A stretch of DNA of 16,834 bases from Stramenopiles sp. TOSAG23-3 (lineage: Eukaryota; Sar). The stretch covers positions 1 through 16,834 of the forward strand of contig LT642475.1 of NCBI GenBank assembly GCA_900128585.1, given 5' to 3'. Shown here piece after piece: positions 1 through 7,548 of the stretch. The notes under the pieces are model-generated. The model ran no database searches and was not told the origin of the DNA. It worked only from the letters and a program-made list of their open reading frames with translations. Position 1 is the stretch's first letter; every line of letters starts with the position of its first letter. The position numbers were made by a program, and so were the translations under genes.

Positions 1-1
1 A

Positions 2-289
2 GAGAAAGTGAAAAAGAAAACATCTTCTGATACCCTCAAGAAAAGGTTGGCGTCCTATGAGCGCGACCAGACTCGGTTCTTGAAAGATGACGTTACGGAG
101 AGAGAACTGAGGGACTCTCATTTTAAATCAAATACTACTTCAAATCCAACCCTAATCCTATCTCGATTTTTTAATTTTTTGATTTTTAGTTTCGTTTCGT
201 CGTGGTGGATGATTATTAGTCATCACAGAGAAATTATTTTTATTCCTATTCCAATGAGAAGAATTATTATCTTACCTACTACAAAGTAA
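2..289 (+). CDS. 3' end of an unidentified gene, truncated by the window edge
   Basis: Only this frame is open at the left edge; the other two stop within the first 30 bases. The first roughly 37 codons (to about position 112) have balanced base composition and encode a strongly charged, Lys/Glu/Arg-rich stretch (for example TLKKRLASYERDQTRFLKDD) that could be a helical or coiled-coil tail. From about position 113 the same frame continues into AT-rich DNA forming the left arm of an inverted-repeat element, and the encoded residues become Phe/Ile/Ser-rich and low in information until TAA at 287-289. The true C-terminus may therefore be supplied by the element, or the original stop may have been displaced. 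I recognise no family. The start lies outside the window; the first in-frame GTG at 8 is not a credible start. Confidence 0.45.
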   Translation, partial: EKVKKKTSSDTLKKRLASYERDQTRFLKDDVTERELRDSHFKSNTTSNPTLILSRFFNFLIFSFVSSWWMIISHHREIIFIPIPMRRIIILPTTK

Positions 290-378
290 AAAAACAAATT
301 TCATTAGTATCATATTGCTTTATGACTCTCATTACTACAAATAAAAAAAATCAAATTATAAATAACAGCCAGTTCTTT

Positions 379-408
379 AAATAACAGCCAATTTTTCTTG
401 TTTTTAAA
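379..408 (+). repeat. Copy 1 of the dispersed ACAGCCAATTTTCTTG motif
   Basis: AATAACAGCCAATTTTTCTTG followed by a T-run. A partial tandem copy (AATAACAGCCAG) sits just upstream at 361-372. An inverted copy lies at 441-470, and a direct copy more than 12 kb away at 13019-13049. Confidence 0.6.
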
Positions 409-440
409 TAAACACTGAATAAAATTCTCTCATGCATTAA

Positions 441-470
441 TAAAAAAACAAGAAAATTGGCTGTTTTATT
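441..470 (-). repeat. Copy 2 (inverted) of the dispersed motif
   Basis: Read on the minus strand this gives AATAAAACAGCCAATTTTCT, then TG and a T-run. It pairs with the copy at 379-408, leaving a loop of roughly 30-40 bases. Confidence 0.6.
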
Positions 471-707
471 TGCATTAATAATCTTAGATTAGGGTTGGAA
501 CTGAAATAGTAAAATTGATTTAAAATGAGAGTCTTAAAACATATACTATAAATAATTTGTTTTTTTAATAATCTTACCAACACTTTGAGTCCTCCACCAA
601 AACAGACACGAGCCCCAATCCAAAACCACAGATAACAGATTATCAATTATGATAAACTTACTTCACCCCAGGTCAAAGTTACCACATATTTGTCGTTCAC
701 ACTTTTA

Positions 708-725
708 ACTTTCGCGAGCGAAAGT
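708..725 (-). other. Perfect hairpin just 3' of the RING-TRAF gene
   Basis: ACTTTCGC (708-715) and GCGAAAGT (718-725) are perfect inverted arms around two bases. In RNA this would be a 7-bp stem with a CUCG loop on the minus strand. It lies about 30 bases downstream of the stop codon at 755, so it is probably in the 3' UTR. It could influence 3' end formation or mRNA stability; the function is unproven. Confidence 0.4.
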
Positions 726-754
726 GTTCAAAAATATCATTGCTCCCAGATAGA

Positions 755-2032
755 CTAACGTTGTTGGGACACATTGAACCCAAAAGTAGTACTAAATATA
801 TTCCCTCTAGGGCTATGGCTGTGAGGAAAATGGTGGTGTCTATTATATTGGGCGTTTGGGTTTCCCTGCACAAAGTGTCCACCGGAGTGAGTTCGAAGCG
901 GGGCGAGACGATCGGAACTCCGACTGATCCACTCGTCCCAAATATTCGACCAGTTCTCATAATGAACAAGAACCTGATCTTCATTGGCCTCAACGATTGT
1001 GCTTTCATACCAATCGCCCATAGTGCTAATTTAATACATCCCCGGAAAAGAAAGGCGTTAGTAAAAGACAAATATAACGTTTTGAAGAGAAGTGTGGAGA
1101 GAAGAAGAGACAGGGATTACTTACTCTTTACAATCGATCACATCGCCTTCTTCAAAGTCACGGAATCTGCGAGAAGCCCTCTTTCGCTTTCGTCGTTTTA
1201 GAGTGTGCAAATGTAGAGGGGCTATTCTAGTGTACGAACGAGGCAAGCGTTCGTCATAATCTCTTTTCCATCCGTCATAGTGGACAGTGACTACGGAAGG
1301 CGCCAATGCAATCACAGTTGCTTCGTACCATTTCCCAAATTTATCCAGCGCATCAATTTTCTCACCAACCTGAAGGACCTTCAGCCACTCGTCGGTTTTA
1401 CTCCGCAGGACGGTCTCCAAGTGGACAGTTTTATTTTCCATTTCCTCCACTTTTTTATTTGCCTGGACAACCTTTTCTTTTTGTTTGTACAAGAAATCTC
1501 TCACTCGCTCGTAAGGACACTGTCCTAGATGTTCCACCAGCCCGCTTCGAAGGCCTTTCCAAGGGCATGTGAATTGAAAATGATCGCAGCGGACTTTCTC
1601 GAAAGGGCAAACCTGCACGTGCGCCTCCAGGTCTGCGTACCTGCCCTTCCACGAACAACACATTTCCTCTGCACTATGGTGAGCTTTGTCAATATCCGCG
1701 CTGCAACCAGCCTCCCCCTCTCCTTCCTTCTTACCACCGAGATTTTCTGTAGAACCGTTGGCTTGTTGCATGGCTTTCGAATTGGGGCACAGCACCTCCA
1801 AGTTTCCAATGACCCCGTTGACAAGGCAGTCGCTTTGAAGACTAGAGTGATGCAGCGGCTTCCTGCAGTCTGGGCAGTTCGAATTTCCAAAATCCAACCA
1901 TTCACCAACACAGTCCATACAAAACACATGACCACAGGGGGTCCTAACTGCATTTTCGAACACCTCGCGACACACAGAGCATATAAAATTCTTGTCTATG
2001 CGCCCTTTAAACTGAAGCTCACATATACCCAT
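755..2032 (-). CDS. RING / TRAF-type zinc-finger protein with two Tudor-knot-like domains (probable E3 ubiquitin ligase)
   Basis: The CDS joins 2032-1125 and 1025-755 (minus strand) and encodes 392 residues. A C3HC4 RING finger occupies residues 18-56 (C18, C21, C33, H35, C38, C41, C53, C56). It is followed by a TRAF-type zinc-finger region (about 124-172, repeated C-x-W-x-G ... H ... C units) and a short Lys/Glu-rich coiled coil (about 182-212). Two Tudor-knot/chromo-barrel-like repeats come next (about 219-273 and 293-346), separated by a basic, NLS-like patch (KRRKRKR, about 279-285), and the tail is His-rich. RING plus TRAF fingers is the usual pattern of an E3 ubiquitin ligase. The Tudor-knot pair suggests chromatin or methyl-lysine reading, which is inference. 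The ATG at 2032 is preceded by an in-frame TAG (2045-2047). Divergent from SPC24. Confidence 0.82.
1026..1124 (-). other. Spliceosomal intron of the RING-TRAF gene (99 bp)
   Basis: On the minus strand the donor is GA|GTAAGT (1124-1119) and the acceptor AAATTAG|CAC (AG at 1027-1026). Joining the exons gives ...DCK-D-TMGDWYES..., which restores a complete second Tudor-knot-like domain aligning without gaps to the first. If the intron is retained, translation stops at once at the TAA inside the donor. Confidence 0.88.
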
Positions 2033-3101
2033 TTTACACTTGAACTAAAACTAAAACACGCACGCCCCCTTTACCCTTTCACAAAGTTAATCTTTCTTAA
2101 ACAGTTCGTTCGTACGCACGGCGTGGAAATATAAAAGCTTTTTCTCTGCTTTTCGACAGAAGCATCGTTTCGTTTGTTCCATTATTTGAAAATAAATCAA
2201 TGTTTCATTCAAATAAACGTATAGTAGGTAGTGTTTACTCAATACTAGTTTTGTTTTGTCAATAATCTATAATAATAGACGACAACTAAAAAAATAAACA
2301 ATAATATAAATAAATCTAGTCGTTCTATAGCCTAATAATTTAATATTAGTAAAAAATAAATAAATAAATAAAAAATTATAAATAATAATATAAAATATTC
2401 TACCATAGTCCACATAGTCCTGTTCGGTTCTCTCAACGATCGATCGGTTGTCCTCGTATAATATTATTGCTAGCTGTGATGTTCGAAGTCTATGATGTGA
2501 TGATTGAAATTGTTTTTGAAGCGATATAATAGAGAAGAAGAAGAAGGGTGGTGTGTTATCGAATAATAAATAGTTATGTAGTTATTAGTTATTTAGTCGT
2601 TCTATTTAATAGTTAATTGGATTAATCGGTCTGTCTCTCAAAAAAAGAGACGAAGAAATGAGAGAAGTAAAAATAGAATAGAATAGAATACATTCGTACA
2701 TAAAAGACAAAAGAACAGTCCGCAAAAAGGTCCTTTATTATTCCCATGTTAAATACCATAAATAATGATGTGGTGCTGATAATATCACAAGTAAATAATT
2801 GTAGTGTTATGTATAGAAATAATTGTACTGAAATAAGTGTACTTTTATGCAAACATTACTATACTCACATAAACTATCAATTATCTTGTCGTCGTTAAAA
2901 TTTGAACAATTTGGTGCTGCTCGCTGTGTCGTTTAATTTCAAAAAAAAACAGAAACGTTGGTGGTGCTTCTGAAGGAAAGGAAGGAAATAATGTTGTTGG
3001 TAGATGATTACCATTTAACTATTATTTATACTTTATATAGATTGTTGTAGTGAGTTATTACTAAATGAAATAAAATTCTTTGATGAGGGAAACTACTTTT
3101 T

Positions 3102-3173
<72 letters not shown>

Positions 3174-3389
3174 TTTCTTTCTTTCTTTCTTTCTTTTGTC
3201 ATTACGATTATTTACCTAAACGTTTTTCGAGAATAAAAAATTCGTTAGCTTCTTTTGATTGAATATTTTTTCATGTTGACATAGTGCATTGAACGAAACA
3301 GAAACACCGCCTTGTTGCTCATTGATTTTATTAACTCATTCGACGTACTTCGTGTAAATATATTTGACTGAAAGAAAACCTTGCACAAC
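2033..3389. other. AT-rich divergent intergenic region between the RING-TRAF gene and SPC24
   Basis: About 1.36 kb without a credible gene. It must hold both promoters. It contains AAATA-type runs (about 2350-2375), a short GAATA tandem (about 2675-2690), a self-complementary CGATCGATCG (about 2438-2447) and the CTTT microsatellite at 3097-3197. A tiny uORF (ATG TTG ACA TAG, 3273-3284) precedes SPC24. No RNA gene was recognised. Confidence 0.6.
3097..3197 (+). repeat. (CTTT)n tetranucleotide microsatellite
   Basis: About 100 bp of nearly uninterrupted CTTT units, with one imperfection near 3171-3176 where the T-run lengthens. It lies about 190 bases upstream of the SPC24 start. One strand is pure pyrimidine, so triplex formation and length polymorphism are plausible. 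Confidence 0.95.
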
Positions 3390-4140
3390 ATGGCCTCCCT
3401 TGCCGAATCAGAAAACCGCGGCCCCAGCACGAAAGGCGAAGACTCTTTGTCAACGCTGGTGGATATTATGAAAGATTTGGACGCGCACTACAGCGCGGAT
3501 GACGATATGGTGGTTGTACAAAAAATTCGTGAAACAAATTCGGATATCAAGAAAATAATTAAAGAGAAGGAAGTGGAACCACGTAAGCTGATCAGAGGTA
3601 AGTTTTCCCATGCCCTAACGTCCCCTCTCGGTCTTCCCCTAGCACTGCGTGCAGCCTTTGCCATCGAATACACACCGCTAACCCAACACACTCCACTCTA
3701 AACCTTAAGACTTGGCGAATCACCTCGAAAAAATGAAAGAGGAAGCGCAGAATATCGAAAAGGCATCCAAGCGTAGCGAGCGAACGGATACCCTGGAACA
3801 GGATATTGAAGAGACTACACAAAGCATTCAGAGACTAGCCAAGGAAGAACGGCATACTTTAAGTTCGATAGAAAACCTTGAAAGCCAAATAGCGGATGCA
3901 CACAAAAAAGGTGCGAAACTGGACCACCAAGGGGCCGTAGATGCACCCAGGGTCAAGTATGCACTGAGCCTGTATGGAAATATTTCCAACATCGTATGGG
4001 ATTATACTTCAGACAATGTCAAAGGCGTTATTACCTCTCCATACGGCGGCCCAGTGACTAGTTTCAACATTGATCCAAGTTCTTGTAGTTCCTATGAAAT
4101 TACGAATCGCTTGTGGGGAATGATGGAAAGTAGCCCGTAA
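3390..4140 (+). CDS. SPC24: Kinetochore protein Spc24 (Ndc80 complex subunit)
   Basis: The CDS joins 3390-3597 and 3710-4140, giving 212 residues. Spc24 pairs with Spc25 at the centromere-proximal end of the Ndc80 complex, which couples kinetochores to spindle microtubules. A variable N-terminus is followed by a Glu/Lys-rich coiled coil (about 70-140). The last roughly 63 residues form an RWD-like globular domain with family hallmarks: VKYALSLYGNISNIVWDY (about 151-168), then VKG, then YEITNRLWGMM (about 198-208). The length suits the family. The ATG has a good context (ACAACATGG) and an in-frame TGA upstream at 3369-3371. The identification rests on family recognition of the C-terminal domain; Spc24 sequences diverge strongly, so a profile search would be the proper confirmation. 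Confidence 0.85.
3598..3709 (+). other. Spliceosomal intron of SPC24 (112 bp)
   Basis: The donor is AGAG|GTAAGT and the acceptor CCTTAAG|ACTT. A CTAAC branch-point-like sequence lies near 3677-3682. Splicing joins codon G|AC (Asp) in frame and links the N-terminal exon to the coiled coil. Retention would end translation at an in-frame TAA (3699-3701). Confidence 0.88.
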
Positions 4141-4486
4141 ATCTTAAAAGTGAGCAAAGTTCATTATACGTAAGAGTACACAGTAGAAATGAAAAACGAT
4201 ACTGTTGCAGTTTTTATTGTTTTGTCGTCATTTAAGGTTATTGTACTTCGTAAATTCTTTACTTTTCGCATTTTTCTTCTTCTCGCCGAGCGCCCAAGTT
4301 GTCTTGTGGCACGTATACCAAGTTGTGTCGTCGTGATACGTGAGAGTACGTTTGTACCATTTACCAAGCGGGCGCTTTCTCCCTCGTTCCCGCTGGCAAT
4401 TGAATCTCTCTGGCTTTGCAAAAAATAACTACGTCACTTTTGTCAAATCAAAATGCGGGACATTCCCTGGTTTCAACCAAGACCCT
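4141..4486. other. Convergent intergenic region, SPC24 / membrane protein
   Basis: 346 bp between two stop codons, expected to hold both 3' UTRs. There is a short inverted pair CACGTAT...ATACGTG around 4310-4345. No AATAAA is evident immediately after SPC24. Short open frames here have no recognisable content. Confidence 0.5.
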
Positions 4487-6568
4487 TCACGAGGATGGTC
4501 GAGATACGGCGCTGGAACATTTTCGGGTGCTACAGAGAGGTGACCGTACAACGTTGCCTTCGGAAGACTCTTGCCGGCGTTTGAACCTGTCCCCGAAGCG
4601 ATAGAGGGGTTTTATTTGCCCTGGCGGAATAATGTGTAATTCGTTTGGCAGACAATTTTCGCGCCCCACGCTTTGTGCTGGTCTTCGAAAATTTAACAGG
4701 CTCCCAATGCTGTCTAGATCAGTTCCTTTCCCAAGATTATCGGTACCACTACCATCGATTTCATTAAGTCCAGCAACATCTTCTTCGTTAGTATCGGAAA
4801 TGCAGAACTCGTCTGCAAAACTGATTTGCGTACTTCGAACTGAATCCGCTTTTTCAGGGTCGGTTAGATCGTTTGTATCGTTCGTTGGGGTAGGTGACCA
4901 GTACTCTGTCAACACAGCGCTTCGCCCCCTCCCGGTAAAGTCTGCGCCCAGCTCGTTCGAAAATTGCCGTTGCATACTTCTGCTGGGCTCGACGGATTGC
5001 GCCGCCGTGTCATTTTCCCCTGTTGCAGCGCTGTTAGAATCTTCCTCCTTTGACCCTGGATTCAAAGTACTCGTTTGCATGATTCGTGTTGAATCTAAAT
5101 TTTCGTTGACGGTGGGAACAGATGCACCGGCCATTGAGTTGTTTCTTCCGGTTACAGCGTCGGCAGACCCTTCGCTGTTCGACTGTCGACTGAAACTGCC
5201 AGACTGCGTATTTCGTGCAGAGTTTGCGTTTTCATTGGCGTTCAGATCGGGAGTGTCTTTCGTTGGGACGGGTGTCAAGTACTCCGTTAGCACCTTGCCC
5301 CGCCCCCCGCCACTGAATTCTGCCCCCAAATATTTGGAGGATTGTCTCCCGATGTCGTTTCGTTTGGTTACAACATCGACAGAACCTTCGTCGTTTGACT
5401 GGCGACTGAACTCTGTTCCCAAATCATTGGACGATTGTCGTTGCAAACCGGAAGGGTTTGATTGTCTCCGGAAACCAATTGACTCAACCGCTTGCCTCGC
5501 CACGTCATTTATTCCTGATACAGCTTCAATAGAATATTCATTGCATAAATTTCGGCTCAAAACACTTGATTGCGTGTTTCGTGTGGAATCTGTAGGCCCG
5601 TCGAGGTCGGCACTCAAATGGTCCGATTTCCTTGCCTCATCATAGCTTTCACTTTTTTCCTCGGTCGCCTCTTCCCTCTTCTCTTCAATATCAACGGCCG
5701 TGTGTGGGGTACTAGGTTTATTGTCGTCCTGAGGTATTCCATCCTGGGCACTGTTATCTCCTGTTGTTTCAGGAGCACGGAATTTAGTAGCTGGCAAAAC
5801 TTTGAAAAAATCTAATTTCAACCTGTACGCACGAATAAGTTGAAAACCGAATATGCAAAGGTTTACGAATATCAGAATGAGACATACCCACATCCACATG
5901 GAGCAGTCATTGGTGCAGCTTTTAATTACTTCAGTGGACTCTTTGCGCACACCCTCAACAGTATTTGTTGGAAGAAAGGCGCCGCTTGTCGTAGTTTCCA
6001 TACTTGATGTACTTCTTTGCAAGGCAGTCGTAGTTTGCAGATCTCTCGTCGTTGTTGCATGAAAGGAAATCGCAGTTGCCGTTGAAGTCGTCGTACGGGG
6101 CGGTGTCGTGGTGGTGGTAGTGGTGGATGCAGAAGAACGGTGACCTCCAGAGTTAGGAAGAGAAGCTGACTCGCATAGGTGTGTGATGAAGTTTTCGACT
6201 TCTCCTGGCCAGCAGGCTCCATTACTCGTTCTCCCTGTCACTTCGTTGCTGCGATATTCGCAGGTAATTCGGTTTGGGCATTGCGTGCTAATGTTTTTTT
6301 GCATCCGATACCCGGCGTAAACATTGTTTAGCTCGCGCCCCGTAGGATAGCATTCATTAGAATACAATGAAAGGGGACATTGCACAGTGGAAGGGCAGTT
6401 AGCATGACAAGCGCCGCAATCCCGATAGAGGTACCCACTGCAAATAGTCGGAATAGTCGAAGAGGAGTCTAGGCCATTCCACTCGAGTTGACAGGCTGGA
6501 TTTTTCGTCTTTTGTGCGACGGAACGTGAAAGTGCAAGAATGAGGAGCGTGGATCCTAGTCGAATCAT
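4487..6568 (-). CDS. Single-pass membrane protein: Cys-rich ectodomain, Thr-rich stalk, nested-repeat cytoplasmic tail
   Basis: 693 residues, intronless, not recognised as a known family. The order is: signal peptide (1-19, hydrophobic core TLLILALS, likely cut after SVA); Cys-rich head (about 20-135, 11 cysteines, one NIS N-glycosylation sequon at 91-93); Thr/Ser-rich mucin-like stalk (about 146-200); Cys pair (218, 222); membrane helix (about 224-245); and a roughly 450-residue polar tail rich in Ser, Asn, Asp and Gln. The tail holds repeats: RQSSxxLGxEF-like at 377-387, 408-418 and 534-544; VLTEYxxPxPTxDTxDL at 426 and 552; SRQSNxEGSxDxVT at 388 and 460. The last 60 residues are basic and non-repetitive. 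Type I topology makes a surface receptor, adhesin or wall-linked protein plausible (inference). The start is supported by an in-frame TAA upstream (6590-6592). Confidence 0.78.
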   Translation of the reverse strand: MIRLGSTLLILALSRSVAQKTKNPACQLEWNGLDSSSTIPTICSGYLYRDCGACHANCPSTVQCPLSLYSNECYPTGRELNNVYAGYRMQKNISTQCPNRITCEYRSNEVTGRTSNGACWPGEVENFITHLCESASLPNSGGHRSSASTTTTTTTPPRTTTSTATAISFHATTTRDLQTTTALQRSTSSMETTTSGAFLPTNTVEGVRKESTEVIKSCTNDCSMWMWVCLILIFVNLCIFGFQLIRAYRLKLDFFKVLPATKFRAPETTGDNSAQDGIPQDDNKPSTPHTAVDIEEKREEATEEKSESYDEARKSDHLSADLDGPTDSTRNTQSSVLSRNLCNEYSIEAVSGINDVARQAVESIGFRRQSNPSGLQRQSSNDLGTEFSRQSNDEGSVDVVTKRNDIGRQSSKYLGAEFSGGGRGKVLTEYLTPVPTKDTPDLNANENANSARNTQSGSFSRQSNSEGSADAVTGRNNSMAGASVPTVNENLDSTRIMQTSTLNPGSKEEDSNSAATGENDTAAQSVEPSRSMQRQFSNELGADFTGRGRSAVLTEYWSPTPTNDTNDLTDPEKADSVRSTQISFADEFCISDTNEEDVAGLNEIDGSGTDNLGKGTDLDSIGSLLNFRRPAQSVGRENCLPNELHIIPPGQIKPLYRFGDRFKRRQESSEGNVVRSPLCSTRKCSSAVSRPSS

Positions 6569-7548
6569 GGTTTGTGTCTTGATGATGTGTTAGTTTTTGA
6601 AAACGATGCAAAGTATTTAAGTGTGTATTTGCGTCATGATAATGGTTAATAACTGTGTTTTTCAATATTCTTTTCTGGTTTAATATACTTTTTCCCGTTT
6701 GAGTTGCCCTTAGCGGGAATGTACGAGACGAACAAGAAGACACTCTTTTTTATTATTATTATATTAAAAATAAAAAAAATACGGAAGATCTAATAAGAAC
6801 ACAGCATATCTAATAAAAGAAAAGAAACAACAAAGTTCTTCTTCTTCCCCAAAACAAGAAGAAGATAGCTAGATAAAGGCCGCCTGTGGGTAAAAAAAAA
6901 ATAAGAAGAAGCCATCATTTAAATAATGCAAGGTGGATGCTATCCACCTCTTATTAAATAATGACGACTACCTCAACAAAAGAACACTTCTGAAAGAATT
7001 TGATCTCTTCTCTCTTCTTCTTCTTCTTCCTCTTCTTCTTCTTCCTGTGTTCCTGTGCCTTATTTTTTTCTAGTATGAGGTAAAGAAGGCGCGGCGCGTA
7101 TTTATTTAGTTGGTACCGGTAGTAGGACTATTATAGGAAATGGAATCTCGAAATCCTTCTGTTTGTTTATTATTAGCTGTGAGCTGTGAGGTGTGAAGCA
7201 TTCCAATTATTTATTAGAATAGATATAATATAACGTTACATACGAGGACTAGTCATCATTATTATTATTATTACCAAGTTCATACCATATGGCCAATGTT
7301 TGTTTTTTTTACAGACATACGTAGAACAGCGAGTCGTCAAAATGTACAATACAATGAGGAGTATTAACTAGTCTATAAATATTTTTTAAATTAATACACT
7401 ATAATATACAATAGTATTACTGTATTATTTGAACGAAAAATAGGATTAAAATGATTTAATAGCTGTATTTATTATTACAATAATACAGTCATACCTGATT
7501 CCAGGGACGAACCTGTACCGGTAGAACGAACACTTTTTTTTTGGTGTG
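6569..7548. other. AT-rich intergenic region upstream of the membrane-protein gene
   Basis: 980 bp without a credible gene. It contains the promoter side of the membrane-protein gene and the 3' flank of the transporter gene. Visible items are a strong hairpin (6916-6963), TTC/CTT runs (about 7005-7045), an ATT run (about 7255-7273), and two TACCGGTA palindromes (7114-7121 and 7516-7523). Confidence 0.55.
6916..6963. other. Intergenic hairpin with perfect AGGTGGAT/ATCCACCT core
   Basis: AGGTGGAT (6931-6938) and ATCCACCT (6942-6949) are perfect arms around the three bases GCT. Imperfect AT-rich arms extend the stem outward (CATTTAAATAATG on the left, TTATTAAATAATG on the right). It lies about 350 bases upstream of the membrane-protein ATG and about 585 bases beyond the stop of the transporter gene. 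The role is unknown. Confidence 0.45.

Larger units (their letters stand above)
113..533. repeat. Inverted-repeat element (MITE-like), about 421 bp
   Basis: The left end (113-157) and right end (489-533) are inverted copies. The outer 19 bases GACTCTCATTTTAAATCAA match exactly, followed by a diverged TACTAyTTCA block and an exact TCCAACCCTAATC block. Inside lies a second inverted pair built on ACAGCCAATTTTCTTG (about 380-405 and 443-470), so the unit could fold into a long hairpin. The interior is AT-rich with no credible coding. I could not find a target-site duplication: the flanks are CTGAGG on the left and TTAAAAC on the right. It is either a non-autonomous TIR element or a large 3' UTR hairpin of the gene at the left edge. 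Confidence 0.55.

Noticed and set aside
487-497. TTAGGGTT as an interstitial telomeric repeat (also near 9157)
   Set aside because: Single copies only; the first belongs to the inverted-repeat arm. No tandem array.
697-1071. 124-codon minus-strand frame overlapping exon 2 of the RING-TRAF gene
   Set aside because: Splicing 1125 to 1025 selects a different frame, which completes a Tudor-knot-like domain.
1529-2134. 201-codon plus-strand frame opposite the RING-TRAF gene
   Set aside because: Antisense shadow of a gene with clear zinc-finger motifs; no domain of its own.
3080-3262. 60-codon open frame giving a Phe/Leu/Ser repeat peptide
   Set aside because: It is a translation of the CTTT microsatellite, which is open in several frames.
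4632-5645. 337-codon open frame antisense to the membrane-protein gene
   Set aside because: It lies wholly opposite the repeat-rich tail. The sense strand has a signal peptide, stalk and membrane helix in order. The antisense product is Ser/Phe/Pro-rich with no domain, as expected for a shadow of repetitive Ser/Asp codons.
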